From positions 62,001-126,000 of the forward strand of contig JADZBE010000020.1 of the NCBI GenBank assembly GCA_020852275.1: a stretch of 64,000 nt of DNA, read 5' to 3'. This document shows, one piece after another, positions 43,466 through 52,586 of this stretch; the first letter of the stretch is position 1, and the number at the start of each line of letters is the position of its first letter. The notes beneath the pieces are model-generated. The model did no database searches. It was not told where the DNA came from and saw only the letters and a list, made by a program, of their open reading frames with translations. Both the position numbers and the translations under genes were made by a program. The DNA comes from Phycisphaerales bacterium (lineage in GTDB: Bacteria; Planctomycetota; Phycisphaerae; UBA1845).

Positions 43466-44845
43466 CTACGGGAAAATGCCGCGCTCCTTGTAGACTGTTT
43501 CGAGTCTCGCCAAGGCGATCACGTACGCCGCCGTCCTCCAGTCCACGTCAAGCTCGATGGCTTTATCGCGCACGCGCTGGTATGCTTGGGTGAGGCGCTT
43601 GTACAATTTGGCATCCACTTCGTCCAACTCCCAGAACTCACTCCGCTTGTTCTGCAACCACTCGAAGTAGCTCACAATGACGCCGCCTGAGTTGCAGAGG
43701 ATGTCGGGGATCAGATCGATTCCTCGTTCGCGGAGCACCGCATCCCCCTCGGGGTCGGTCGGGCCGTTGGCCCCTTCCGCAACGAGTCGAGCGTGGAGCC
43801 ATCGCGCGGTTTCCGCAGTGACCTGATTCTCCATCGCCGCCGGGACGAAGATGTCCACCGGCGTCTGAAAGAACATGATGTGGTCCGCGAACTCACCCTT
43901 CGGATAGCGGAATACGCCGCCATGAACGCGGGCATATCGCAGCAAATCATCGGGGTCCAATCCGCTCGGATTCCGTACGGCCCCCGTCACATCCTCCACG
44001 GCTACGAGTTTTGCACCGAGTCGAGTCAGTAACCGGGCGGTCCAGGCCCCCACGTTGCCGAATCCCTGCACCATGAAAGTCATGTTGCGCAAATCGAAGC
44101 CGCGATCCGCTGCCCAGTGTTGGATCGTGTAGACCACGCCCTGGCCGGTTGCCTTGTCGCGCCCCACGCTTCCGCCCGCTTCGATGGGCTTGCCGGTGAC
44201 CACGTGGATATTCCTCTGACGATCGTGTGGCGGGACGGTGGAAGCATAGGTGTCGAGGATCCACGCCATGATCTGGGCGTTGGTATTGACATCGGGCGCC
44301 GGGATGTCGTACTCCGGCCCGATGTTGTCGCCCAAGGCATAAACAAACCGACGGGTGATCCGCTCCAAGTCAGCCCCGGAGTAGTTTGACGGATCAAACT
44401 GCACGCCGCCTTTGGCTCCGCCGAAGGGAATGCCGGCGACCGCGCACTTCCACGTCATCCATGCAGCCAGCGCCCGCACTTCGTCGAGGTCCACATCGGG
44501 GTGGAAGCGAAGCCCACCCTTGAACGGTCCGAGCGCGTCGTTGTGCTGAACGCGATAGCCGGTGAACATCTGGACGCGGCCATTGCTCATCTTCACCGGG
44601 AAGTTCACCACGATTTCGTTCTTGGTCCTTGCGAGGATCTTGCGCACGTCCGCATCAAGGCGCATGACGTCGGCTGCGCGGTCGAACTGAACAACGACGT
44701 TCTCGTACAGGCTTTTCTTGTCCTGGCGCGGGTGGTGTGCCGCTGAAGGGTCTGACGCACTCGCCGCGTCCGGGCGAACGTCAGATGGCGATCTCGGGTT
44801 AACTTCCATATCGTAGCGAGTCGGTTCTCGGACAATAGTGGTCAT
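43466..44845 (-). CDS. gdhA: Glutamate dehydrogenase (Glu/Leu/Phe/Val dehydrogenase family)
   Basis: 459 residues from ATG 44845; AAAGGAGG lies about 10 bases upstream. The substrate-binding region GPFKGGLRFHP and the catalytic lysine region GIPFGGAKGGV are intact. The Rossmann segment TFMVQGFGNVGAW follows. Interconverts glutamate and 2-oxoglutarate plus ammonia. The N-terminal 40 residues are a low-complexity extension. It is the last of a minus-strand series after the two-component system and a cysteine-rich protein, so nitrogen- or redox-linked control is plausible. Confidence 0.92.
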   Translation of the reverse strand: MTTIVREPTRYDMEVNPRSPSDVRPDAASASDPSAAHHPRQDKKSLYENVVVQFDRAADVMRLDADVRKILARTKNEIVVNFPVKMSNGRVQMFTGYRVQHNDALGPFKGGLRFHPDVDLDEVRALAAWMTWKCAVAGIPFGGAKGGVQFDPSNYSGADLERITRRFVYALGDNIGPEYDIPAPDVNTNAQIMAWILDTYASTVPPHDRQRNIHVVTGKPIEAGGSVGRDKATGQGVVYTIQHWAADRGFDLRNMTFMVQGFGNVGAWTARLLTRLGAKLVAVEDVTGAVRNPSGLDPDDLLRYARVHGGVFRYPKGEFADHIMFFQTPVDIFVPAAMENQVTAETARWLHARLVAEGANGPTDPEGDAVLRERGIDLIPDILCNSGGVIVSYFEWLQNKRSEFWELDEVDAKLYKRLTQAYQRVRDKAIELDVDWRTAAYVIALARLETVYKERGIFP

Positions 44846-44974
44846 GATGGCCAAGCCTCCTTTGCCGGTCTTCTCTGCATGCCAAAGGGGTTTCTTGCAG
44901 GTTTTGACGGACCGCGCGGGCCCGGTGGCAAAGCCCCGCCCCTTACGGTCGCAACTCGGTTGTGCAACAACGCC

Positions 44975-45373
44975 CTATTCGAATTCCTCGCAGTGGAGCA
45001 CTCCGCCTTCCGGCTTGGGAAACGTGCAAGTCAGACGCTTTTCGCAGGTCAGACACAACCCCGCGAACCATTCGCGGTTCGCCGCCGTGAATCGCTCGGT
45101 CGGCTGCGCGCTCCGCACCGTCGGTCGTGTGCGGACTTCGGCTTCCATTTCGCCTTCAAGCTCCGTGCGCAGCGTCGCCCGACGATCGGTGGACTTGGGG
45201 ATCAAACAGCCCGGCTTGCTGGCGGGGGTCATGGACAAGCCCGGATACCACTCCCGATTCGCCATCCGCGCCCGCTCGGACACCTGTCGCGCGGCCGGTG
45301 ATGACCTTAATGCCCCGATTCCAATCCGTTCGATGCCTTGATTCTCTCTCTCAAATAGCCTCGTGCCTACCAT
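44975..45373 (-). CDS. Small protein with duplicated ANREW motif and one four-cysteine site
   Basis: 132 residues from ATG 45373, 6 bases after AGGAGG. Residues 38-60 and 98-120 are an internal duplication exactly 60 residues apart: ANREWYPGLSMTPASKPGC...PK and ANREWFAGLCLTCEKRLTC...PK. The second copy carries C107, C110, C116 and then C128 (C-x2-C-x5-C-x11-C) before the end HCEEFE. The first copy keeps only C56, with S47 and P50 in place of the others. One metal or Fe-S site is therefore likely. It lies 129 bases upstream of gdhA on the same strand. I do not recognise a named family. Confidence 0.72.
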   Translation of the reverse strand: MVGTRLFERENQGIERIGIGALRSSPAARQVSERARMANREWYPGLSMTPASKPGCLIPKSTDRRATLRTELEGEMEAEVRTRPTVRSAQPTERFTAANREWFAGLCLTCEKRLTCTFPKPEGGVLHCEEFE

Positions 45374-45600
45374 GTCGCACCTCCTGATATCGAAGTCTTC
45401 CGCGAGGTCGCACCTGCACGCTGCGTTGCGATCCCGCATGGCATGAAAGCACGATGCGGACCGCCCGGAGCGTGGTGCGGCCCGGAACTCGTCGACGTGA
45501 CGCAATTGGCTTACGCGCAGGGCGTTACGGTGCATCCTCGAGCTTTGTTCGGGTTCGCGGAGGAATCTCAAGAGGGGATGCGCCCGGAGAGAATTGCACC

Positions 45601-45621
45601 ACCGGGGCGAATCGCCCCGGT
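45601..45621 (-). terminator. Perfect palindrome after the response-regulator gene
   Basis: Ten-base arms ACCGGGGCGA / TCGCCCCGGT around one A. It begins 11 bases beyond the stop of the minus-strand regulator. It has no following T run, so it may be a factor-assisted terminator or mRNA-protecting hairpin. Confidence 0.45.
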
Positions 45622-45631
45622 CGCGCATGGG

Positions 45632-47002
45632 CTACTCCGTGTCGTCCGAGTTGCTGGCCTCGGTGGTGAACCCGAAGCGCTTCAAGCTCTCGCGCAGCGT
45701 CTTGCGGTCGATGCCTAGAATCTGGGCGGCCCGCGTCTTGTTTCCGTTGACGCCGGCCAGAACGGCTCGAATGTGGGCCGCTTCGACCTCCGCAAGGGTG
45801 CGCTGAACGAAACCGCCGCGAGGCACCGCGAAGTGCAGGAGCGAGGGCAGGTCCGCGGCGTCGATCTCGTCACCATCAATCATCACGACCAGTCGTTGCA
45901 CGACGTTTTCCAACTCGCGGATGTTCCCCGGCCAGTGGTACTCGCGCAGGCAGCGCCAGGCACGATCCGAAAGACGCGGCGTCGGCTTGTCCGCCTCTCG
46001 GGCGAACTTGGCGAGGAAGAAGCCCACCAAGGGAATGATGTCGTCTCCACGGTCGCGGAGCGGGGGAAGCTCGATCGAGATCACGTTCAATCGAAAGTAC
46101 AAGTCATCGCGAAAGGTCTTCCGCCGCACAAGTCCTGCAAGGTCCTTGTTAGTTGCGGCCAGGACTCGTACATCCACCACCCGCGGCTTGGCGGCGCCGA
46201 CCATCTGTACTTTGTTGTCCTCCAGCACGCGGAGCAGCTTGGCCTGCATGGCCGGCGTGAGTTCGCCAACCTCGTCCAGGAATATGCACCCTTGATCCGC
46301 GGCGATGAAGAAACCGGCGCGCGTGGTGATGGCGCCGGTGAACGAGCCTTTCACATGTCCGAACAGCTCGCTTTCCACGAGTCCCTCAGGTATCCCGCCG
46401 CAGTTGACGGGCACGAACGGAGCCGAAGCTCGGCTGCTGCGATAATGGATCGCGCGGGCGACGAGTTCCTTTCCGGTCCCGCTCTCACCGGTGATCAGGA
46501 CGGTGGCCGACGCGGCTGCCGCCTTCTCAATGGCCCGGTATACGCGTTGCATCGCCGGGGACTCGCCGATCAGCCCGAACGGCGCGCCCGACGCAAGGGC
46601 TTGGGTCTGTTGCGACGCGCGTCGCTGGCGCAGCCTGCCGAGCGTCCGTTGCACCGCTGAAATCAGCTCTTCGTCCGTGAACGGTTTCGTCAGATACTCT
46701 TCCGCTCCCTCCTTGACCGCGGCGACGGCACTCTCGATGCTGCTATACCCGGTGATCATGATGGCGGCCGTGTCCGGGAAGTGTTCCCGAACGTGCCGAA
46801 TCAAGTCCAGCCCTCCGACCTTGGGCATCCTGAGGTCCGTGATCACAAGATCGACCGGCGCGCGACCCAGAATCAAGATTGCCTCGTCGACGCTCTTCGC
46901 CGTCGAGGCAACGTACCCTTCCTGAACGAGGTTTCGTTCCAGCACCTCGAGCGTGCTGACGGAATCGTCGACTACGAGGATGTGTGCGGACGGATCACGC
47001 AT
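45632..47002 (-). CDS. NtrC-family sigma-54-dependent response regulator
   Basis: 456 residues. The receiver domain (5-120) has the phosphoacceptor D56 in VITDLRMP. The AAA+ domain (145-375) has Walker A GESGTGKE and the sigma-54 contact loop GSFTGA (GAFTGA variant). The Fis-type HTH at the C terminus is NKTRAAQILGIDRKTLRESLKRFG. ATG 47002 lies within the last codons of the kinase gene (8-base overlap), so the pair is co-translated. Activates sigma-54 promoters; the genes just downstream (small Cys protein, gdhA) are possible targets, but I found no good -24/-12 element there. Confidence 0.9.
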   Translation of the reverse strand: MRDPSAHILVVDDSVSTLEVLERNLVQEGYVASTAKSVDEAILILGRAPVDLVITDLRMPKVGGLDLIRHVREHFPDTAAIMITGYSSIESAVAAVKEGAEEYLTKPFTDEELISAVQRTLGRLRQRRASQQTQALASGAPFGLIGESPAMQRVYRAIEKAAAASATVLITGESGTGKELVARAIHYRSSRASAPFVPVNCGGIPEGLVESELFGHVKGSFTGAITTRAGFFIAADQGCIFLDEVGELTPAMQAKLLRVLEDNKVQMVGAAKPRVVDVRVLAATNKDLAGLVRRKTFRDDLYFRLNVISIELPPLRDRGDDIIPLVGFFLAKFAREADKPTPRLSDRAWRCLREYHWPGNIRELENVVQRLVVMIDGDEIDAADLPSLLHFAVPRGGFVQRTLAEVEAAHIRAVLAGVNGNKTRAAQILGIDRKTLRESLKRFGFTTEASNSDDTE

Positions 47003-48764
47003 CGCATGCTTCCAGGCCAGGCGCCGCAACGGCTGACGTCGGTAGGCTGATTTCAAACTTGGTGCCGCCGCCGGGTCGGCTCCCGAAACGTATTGTACCC
47101 CCGTGCGAGGTGACGATCCCGTGGACGACCGACAAGCCCAGCCCGGTCCCCTGTTCGGCGGTCTTGGTTGTAAAGAAGGGTTCGAAAATCCGCCCGGCAA
47201 TGTCCGGCGAAATGCCCGATCCCGTGTCCTCCACGGTTACGCGGACGGAATCCTCCACCCGCTGCGTCCGGACCGTCAGAGTTCCTCCAGGCGGCATGGC
47301 CTGAATCGCGTTCACACAAAGGTTTACCAGGAGCTGGTGAAGCTGCACGGCGTCTGCGGAGAGGGTGCAGCCGGACTGATCCAGGTCGCGCACCACCGTC
47401 ACTCCGGACTCTTTCAGTCGGGATCCCAGCAGGACGAGACTCTCCTCAACAATCTCGTTGAGTCTTACTGAAGTGCGCGAAGGCGGGGATTGCCGCGCGA
47501 ACAACATCAGCTTGCGAACGAATTCACGCGCGTGCAGGGCGGCCTGCACAATCTTTTGTAGATCCCGCGCGACCGGATCCGGCACGCCCGAGAACTTCCT
47601 CGCAAGCTGGGCGAACCCGAGGATGGCGCCGAGCGGTTCGTTGATTTCGTGCGCCATGCCTGCCGCGAGTCGGCCGATCGTAGCCAAACGATCCGCCTGG
47701 CGAACTTGTTCGGCGAGACTCAGCTTCTCCACCTGAGCGTCGCGCCGCTGCACGAACAGGAAAACCTCGCGCGCGATTGCCGTGATGAGATGCTCTTCCT
47801 CTTTGAGGAACACGCCCTCGACGAACTCGGGGCGGTCCTCCACGTAGCCCACCTCGACGGACCCGCGGTGGATACCGTCCACCACGACCGGCGCTTCCTG
47901 CCGGTAGACGGCCCGGTCCATCTCGCCGGTGGCGGATTCCATTTGGTCGATCCGGATGCGGGCCACTAGAACATCCGGATACTGCCACGCGGAGGGCAAC
48001 AATCGAACGATGGCGTCGAGCGTCCCGGCGACGGTGCCTTCGGCCGACTCCAAGACCTGGGCGATCGCATACAAACAGGAGAGTTCCTTCACCCGCTCCC
48101 GGAGGGCATGCTGCGAGCGCCGATCGTCCATCGCCAGTCCGAGAGTCTGTGCCAGCGCTTCGTAGAACTCCAGACGCTGCTCCGAGAAAAGGTGGTTTCT
48201 TCCGCTGAGCAACGCGAGCACACCAGGGATGGAGGGGGTCACGTCGAAGGGGATGACGGCGATCGATCTCACGTCAAGCGGCGCGGCTTCCGGCAGCACC
48301 GTCGTTGCGGCGGCAAGAACCAGGTCGGACGCCGCGTCTCCTGTCCAGTAGCTCCCGCGCGGCGTAATGCAGCGCGATTTGGGTCCGACATTCCCATCCA
48401 GAACACTCGCGATCAACTCGTCGAGCCAGGAAGAAGGCTGCGTCGAGCAGGGTGGAAGCACGACCGTTCCATCCGCGGGCTGAAACCGGCTGGCGCGCGG
48501 GCTTTCGAATCGCGGCTCAAATCGGAACAATTCCTCTGGAACTCGCGTGGCCGCCCAACGATATCTGGAGGCGCCGTCATCGAGGTCCGTAACCAACATC
48601 AACGCGTCGCACGCCGAAAAATCGAGCAGCAACCGCGAAACTTCGCGCAGAAACTCGATTCGCCCAGCCCCGCGGCTGGCAACATGGAGCACGCGCCGAG
48701 ACACGCCGATGAAATCGAGCGCCTCGATGCCTGACTGCTTCGACGGTGAACCTTCGTCTCGCAC
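46995..48764 (-). CDS. Cytoplasmic sensor histidine kinase
   Basis: 589 residues from a GTG start (GGAG upstream). No membrane helix. Residues 20-340 look like two GAF-type sensory domains in tandem. The dimerisation/phosphorylation helix carries H372 in AHEINEPLGAI; the catalytic ATPase domain has NLCVNAIQAM (N box), DTGSGI (G1) and GTGLGLSVVHGI (G2). Partner of the overlapping NtrC-type regulator. A cytoplasmic signal is implied; no haem-, PAS- or flavin-specific motif was recognised. Confidence 0.88.
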   Translation of the reverse strand: MRDEGSPSKQSGIEALDFIGVSRRVLHVASRGAGRIEFLREVSRLLLDFSACDALMLVTDLDDGASRYRWAATRVPEELFRFEPRFESPRASRFQPADGTVVLPPCSTQPSSWLDELIASVLDGNVGPKSRCITPRGSYWTGDAASDLVLAAATTVLPEAAPLDVRSIAVIPFDVTPSIPGVLALLSGRNHLFSEQRLEFYEALAQTLGLAMDDRRSQHALRERVKELSCLYAIAQVLESAEGTVAGTLDAIVRLLPSAWQYPDVLVARIRIDQMESATGEMDRAVYRQEAPVVVDGIHRGSVEVGYVEDRPEFVEGVFLKEEEHLITAIAREVFLFVQRRDAQVEKLSLAEQVRQADRLATIGRLAAGMAHEINEPLGAILGFAQLARKFSGVPDPVARDLQKIVQAALHAREFVRKLMLFARQSPPSRTSVRLNEIVEESLVLLGSRLKESGVTVVRDLDQSGCTLSADAVQLHQLLVNLCVNAIQAMPPGGTLTVRTQRVEDSVRVTVEDTGSGISPDIAGRIFEPFFTTKTAEQGTGLGLSVVHGIVTSHGGTIRFGSRPGGGTKFEISLPTSAVAAPGLEACDA

Positions 48765-49292
48765 CTTGGACTCCAGAACTTGTGAGCCGGGATTCTACCG
48801 CGCTCTCGCCTGCGTAGTGGCGCCCTTACGCGGGGTCGGACTCGATTACAAGACGACGGGGTGCATTCAGCCGTCTCTCCAACCGGTCAGCGCTTGGGAT
48901 GACTCGCAGGGGGGCCGACCGGCAAGCGGCTTGCGTTACGGGCGGGGAGTGGGGCGATCCGTGCCGGGCAAGAGGGGAACACGCTGCTCGACATGTCCCC
49001 CCGTTCCCCATCCACTCAGCCCAGCGGCGGGGCGAGCCATGAGCACGGTCGGCGCTGAATGGGGCAACCGGCGGTGTGCGCTCGGGGAAGGTTCTGCGCG
49101 CGTCCGGGTCGAGTTCTCATCAGCGGAGGCCGTTGAGGCTCGCAGACCAAGACACCGGCGGCGCGGCGACGAATTCGTCGCCCAAGTCGGGTTGATCGCA
49201 AGTATCCGGGCGAGCCGCGGCGCGGTCCAGCCACGTTTTCAGCTTCCTCGATATCTCATCGGACCCGCCCACGTCAGGTACTCCTCCTCGAA
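48765..49292. other. Intergenic region, no gene recognised
   Basis: 528 bases between the kinase start and the alaS 3' end. It must contain the promoter of the two-component operon on the minus strand, but no clear -35/-10 pair was recognised. Short frames here lack coding features. Confidence 0.5.
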
Positions 49293-52200
49293 TCAGTGCA
49301 GCCGCTCAGCCAGCCATGAAACCGACGCCTCCAGCACCTTCGGCAGCCCGGTCGCATCCGTGCCGCCGCCCTGCGCGAGGTCCGGGCGGCCGCCGCCCTT
49401 GCCCCCGACGAGCGGAGTGACTTCCTTGATGAGGTCGCCCGCCTTGATGCCGCGTTCGACCACGGTCTTGCTCATGCCCGCCATCAGCGTGACCTTGCCT
49501 TCCTCGCCCACGCAGGCGAGCAGGACGGCGCTCGCGTCGGTCTTCTGGCGAATCCAGTCGATCGCGCCGCGCAGCGCGTCGGGCGGCGCGGGTGGAACCT
49601 CCGCCACGATGATGGTGACGCCGCTTGTTGTGAATGCCGAATGCTGAATGCTGAATGCTGAATGAGCGGATGCGGGTCCCTCGGGCTTCATCGCCTTTGA
49701 CGCACTCAATTCCGCATTCCGCATTCCGCATTCCGCATTCGCCAGCAGCTCTGCCACGCGCTGCATCACCGCATCGCCGGACGCGGCGACCTTTTGCTTC
49801 TCGAGTTTCTTCGCCTTCTCCGCGAGCTGGTCGAGCTGCTCGCGGATCTTGTGGCGATCCAGGACGGGGATGACCGCGTCGGAGAACTTCTTCTGTGCCG
49901 CGACGAGTCGTGCATGAAAATCCGCTTCCGGCGCGTCCCACAGTGCTGCGACTTGATCGCGCAGCGTCGCCGCCCGCGCCCGCGCGTCGCGTGCAGTCTG
50001 GGCGGTCATGCCGACCACGCGGCGGACGCCCTTGGCGACCGCCTCCTCGGAAACGATCACGAAATCCTCGATCTCGCCCGTCCGCTTGACGTGCGTGCCG
50101 CCGCAGAACTCGACGGAGTAGTGCATCCACTCCGGGTTCGCCGGCGACTTGAGCAGCCAGTCGCCCTTGCCCGCCGCCCGCGCGTCCGCCTCGGTTACCG
50201 GCACGCCGATGGAGACCACGCGGACTTTCTCCGGGTATTTCTCGCCGAACACGGCGCGCAGCGTGCTGACCTTCCGCGCCACGGCCTGGTCGGTGAAATC
50301 CTCCTCGCGCGGCGCAGCGTACACCGGATGATCCGCGCGAATCTGCATCCTCACATAGTCTTCAATGCGCCCAAGGTCTTCCTCGGAAAGCGCCTTGTTA
50401 TGAGAAAAGTCAAACCGCGTCTTCTCGGCATCGACGAGCGAGCCCTTCTGCTGCACATGCGGCTGCACGCGCTCTTCCGGCGAACACAACGCCTCGCGCA
50501 ATGCCCAGTTCAGCAGGTGGGTGGCCGTGTGGTTTTGCTGGATGGGGTGGCGATAATTCCTGTTGACAATCGCCTCACACTCTTCACCTTGACCCTGAAT
50601 CCATCCGTGTTCGACAACGCCTTCGTGAAGTATTACATCTCCCAGCCAGGAAGTATCGCGAACCACGCGGGTGACGCGTACTGCGCCATTGGCTGTTCTT
50701 ATTTCACCAATGTCGGAGACTTGACCTCCCTGCTCCGCATAGAAAGGAGTGCGACCAAGTCTCAGCAGGACGTGCTGACCGACGTGTGCATTGCGGTCAG
50801 GGGGACGATAATTCCACGTTCCCGTCAGGGAAGTATTCAACTTCAGGTCATCACCATACTTATGGGAATCGTCTGCTCGCGCCTCGTCGCGAGCACCTTG
50901 GATCGCTTGTTCTCTGAGTTTCTGATTGTCCGCAGAGTCGGCTTTGGAATCGATGGCTCGAGCTTTCTTCCGCGCCTCTTCCATCAACCGTTCGTACTCG
51001 GCGATGTCCACAGTCAGTCCGCGTTCCTCGGCCATCTGCTGGGTGAGGTCGATGGGAAACCCATAGGTGTCGTGGAGCCTGAAGGCGTCCTCGCCGGAGA
51101 TGACGCTGTGATCAGAGCCGCGATCCGCAATCGTGACGTCCGCTCCCTTGGGGTTGCGGCTCTGTAAGGCTCGCTCCGCCGCCTCATCGAACAACTTCAT
51201 TCCCCGATCCAACGTCTTCAAAAACGACGCCTCTTCGTCGCGGATGATTTCAATCAGATGTTTGACATTCTTCCCGCCGTGCGCGGTGCGCAGTTCGGGA
51301 AACGCATCGCCCATGTGCGCGACCAGCGGCTCCACCAGGTCGCAGATGAACGGCTCGTGCATGTTCAAATACTGACGCCCGAAGCGGACGGCGCGGCGAA
51401 GGATGCGGCGCAGGACAAACCCGCGCCCCTCGTTGCTCGGCATCGCGCCGTCGGTGATGGCGAAGGTCAGCGCGCGGAGGTGGTCGGCGATAACGCGGTA
51501 GGACACATCCATCATCACCTGATCCCGAGCCGCGGGCTTCAGCCCGCGCGAAGGTTCGGGCGCGTGTTGAACTCCGCAATCAGGAGAGGTCGCGCAGGCT
51601 GAAGCCTGCGACGCGGGGAGGGTTCCCATATACGCGGGCGCGCCCGTGCGCCGGTGAATCGCCTCGAAGATCGGCGTAAACACGTCCGTGTCGTAGTTGG
51701 TGAACCGGCCGAGTCTTCCGGCGGCGAGACCTTGAAGCACCGAGCACAGCCGCTCGAAGCCCATGCCCGTGTCCACGTGCTTGGCGGGCAGGGGGGTCAG
51801 CTTGCCGTCGCTGCCGCGGTTGAACTGGATGAAGACGAGGTTCCAAATTTCCATCACCCGCGCGTCGCCGGCGTTGACGAGTTGTCCGCCGCTGCAATCG
51901 GGCGTCAGGTCGATGTGGATCTCGCTGCATGGGCCACACGGACCCGTGTCTCCCATCTCCCAGAAGTTGTCTTTCATCGAGCCGGGGTGGACGTGCGACG
52001 GGTGGATGTCGGTGAGGGAGATCCACAGGTCGCGGGATTCATGGTCCGGAGGAAGAGATTCCGCCTCTCGAACTGAGGACTTCGGTCCGCGCGGAGTTTC
52101 CTCAATCCGGGTTTCTTCATGGTGACGAAGATTCGCTCGATCTGAAGATCGCGGCTCGGTGCCTCCAAAATACGTCGCATGCAGCCGCTCCTTGGGGATG

Positions 52201-52586
52201 CCCCAGACTTTCGTGAGCAGCTCCCACGCCCACTGGATGGCCTCCTTCTTGAAGTAATCGCCGAAGGACCAGTTGCCGAGCATCTCGAAAAACGTGTGGT
52301 GATAGGTGTCCTTGCCCACGTCGTCGAGGTCGTTGTGCTTGCCGCCGGCGCGGATGCACTTCTGGGTGTTGGCGGCGCGCGTGGGCAGGCCCGGGGTAGC
52401 GCCCTGCCACCTGTCCACGTCGGCGGCGTGCTGCCCGAGGAAGATGGGCTTGAACTGGTTCATGCCCGCGTTGGTGAAGAGCAGCGTGGGGTCGTCAAAC
52501 GGGACGACCGGGGAAGACGGCACGATGACGTGCTGCTTGCCCCTGAAAAAGTCGATGAACTGCTTTCGAATTTCGCTGGAAGTCAT
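49293..52586 (-). CDS. alaS: Alanyl-tRNA synthetase with three in-frame repeat-derived insertions
   Basis: 1097 residues; E. coli AlaRS has 876. The class II aminoacylation core (FKPIFLGQ, DNFWEMGDTGPCGPCSEI, IADHLRALTFAITDGAMPSNEGRGFVLRRILRRAVRFGR) is intact. So are the editing domain with its zinc site (HTATH and FCGGTH) and the C-Ala domain (GGKGGGRPDLAQGGG). Three stretches have no counterpart in the family: about residues 145-178, about 320-357 and about 950-988. Their DNA consists of palindromic or simple repeats seen elsewhere between genes. All keep the frame and add no stop. They sit in surface-loop positions between conserved blocks, so the enzyme is probably active (inference). Confidence 0.92.
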   Translation of the reverse strand: MTSSEIRKQFIDFFRGKQHVIVPSSPVVPFDDPTLLFTNAGMNQFKPIFLGQHAADVDRWQGATPGLPTRAANTQKCIRAGGKHNDLDDVGKDTYHHTFFEMLGNWSFGDYFKKEAIQWAWELLTKVWGIPKERLHATYFGGTEPRSSDRANLRHHEETRIEETPRGPKSSVREAESLPPDHESRDLWISLTDIHPSHVHPGSMKDNFWEMGDTGPCGPCSEIHIDLTPDCSGGQLVNAGDARVMEIWNLVFIQFNRGSDGKLTPLPAKHVDTGMGFERLCSVLQGLAAGRLGRFTNYDTDVFTPIFEAIHRRTGAPAYMGTLPASQASACATSPDCGVQHAPEPSRGLKPAARDQVMMDVSYRVIADHLRALTFAITDGAMPSNEGRGFVLRRILRRAVRFGRQYLNMHEPFICDLVEPLVAHMGDAFPELRTAHGGKNVKHLIEIIRDEEASFLKTLDRGMKLFDEAAERALQSRNPKGADVTIADRGSDHSVISGEDAFRLHDTYGFPIDLTQQMAEERGLTVDIAEYERLMEEARKKARAIDSKADSADNQKLREQAIQGARDEARADDSHKYGDDLKLNTSLTGTWNYRPPDRNAHVGQHVLLRLGRTPFYAEQGGQVSDIGEIRTANGAVRVTRVVRDTSWLGDVILHEGVVEHGWIQGQGEECEAIVNRNYRHPIQQNHTATHLLNWALREALCSPEERVQPHVQQKGSLVDAEKTRFDFSHNKALSEEDLGRIEDYVRMQIRADHPVYAAPREEDFTDQAVARKVSTLRAVFGEKYPEKVRVVSIGVPVTEADARAAGKGDWLLKSPANPEWMHYSVEFCGGTHVKRTGEIEDFVIVSEEAVAKGVRRVVGMTAQTARDARARAATLRDQVAALWDAPEADFHARLVAAQKKFSDAVIPVLDRHKIREQLDQLAEKAKKLEKQKVAASGDAVMQRVAELLANAECGMRNAELSASKAMKPEGPASAHSAFSIQHSAFTTSGVTIIVAEVPPAPPDALRGAIDWIRQKTDASAVLLACVGEEGKVTLMAGMSKTVVERGIKAGDLIKEVTPLVGGKGGGRPDLAQGGGTDATGLPKVLEASVSWLAERLH
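49623..49742. repeat. Simple-repeat hairpin element inside alaS (insertion 3)
   Basis: Left arm of about four 9-base units GAATGCTGA, right arm of about four units CGCATTCCG. The two arms are imperfect inverted complements separated by about 50 bases. In alaS it is read as NAECGMRNAE...HSAFSIQHSAF. Confidence 0.8.
51515..51630. repeat. REP-doublet element inside alaS (insertion 2)
   Basis: Contains two cores in opposite orientation: 51524-51552, identical over 29 bases to the intergenic core at 35151-35180, and 51589-51618 (GTCGCGCAGGCTGAAGCCTG...), the same family with a changed stem. Between them are about 36 bases. Read in alaS as SQASACATSP...EPSRGLKPAAR. Confidence 0.85.
52056..52160. 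repeat. REP-like element inside alaS (insertion 1)
   Basis: 52132-52159 matches the core family with paired stem changes (GATC-TGAA-GATC in place of GGGC-TGAA-GCCC), flanked by the conserved TTCGC and GCGGCTCGG. It is in the opposite orientation to the 51524 copy, so both strands of the element are tolerated in the reading frame. Read in alaS as EPRSSDRAN... Confidence 0.75.

Noticed and set aside
44846-45640. Sigma-54 promoters for the small Cys gene and gdhA
   Set aside because: The upstream regulator is sigma-54 dependent, but no TGGCAC-N5-TTGC match with correct spacing was found on the minus strand.
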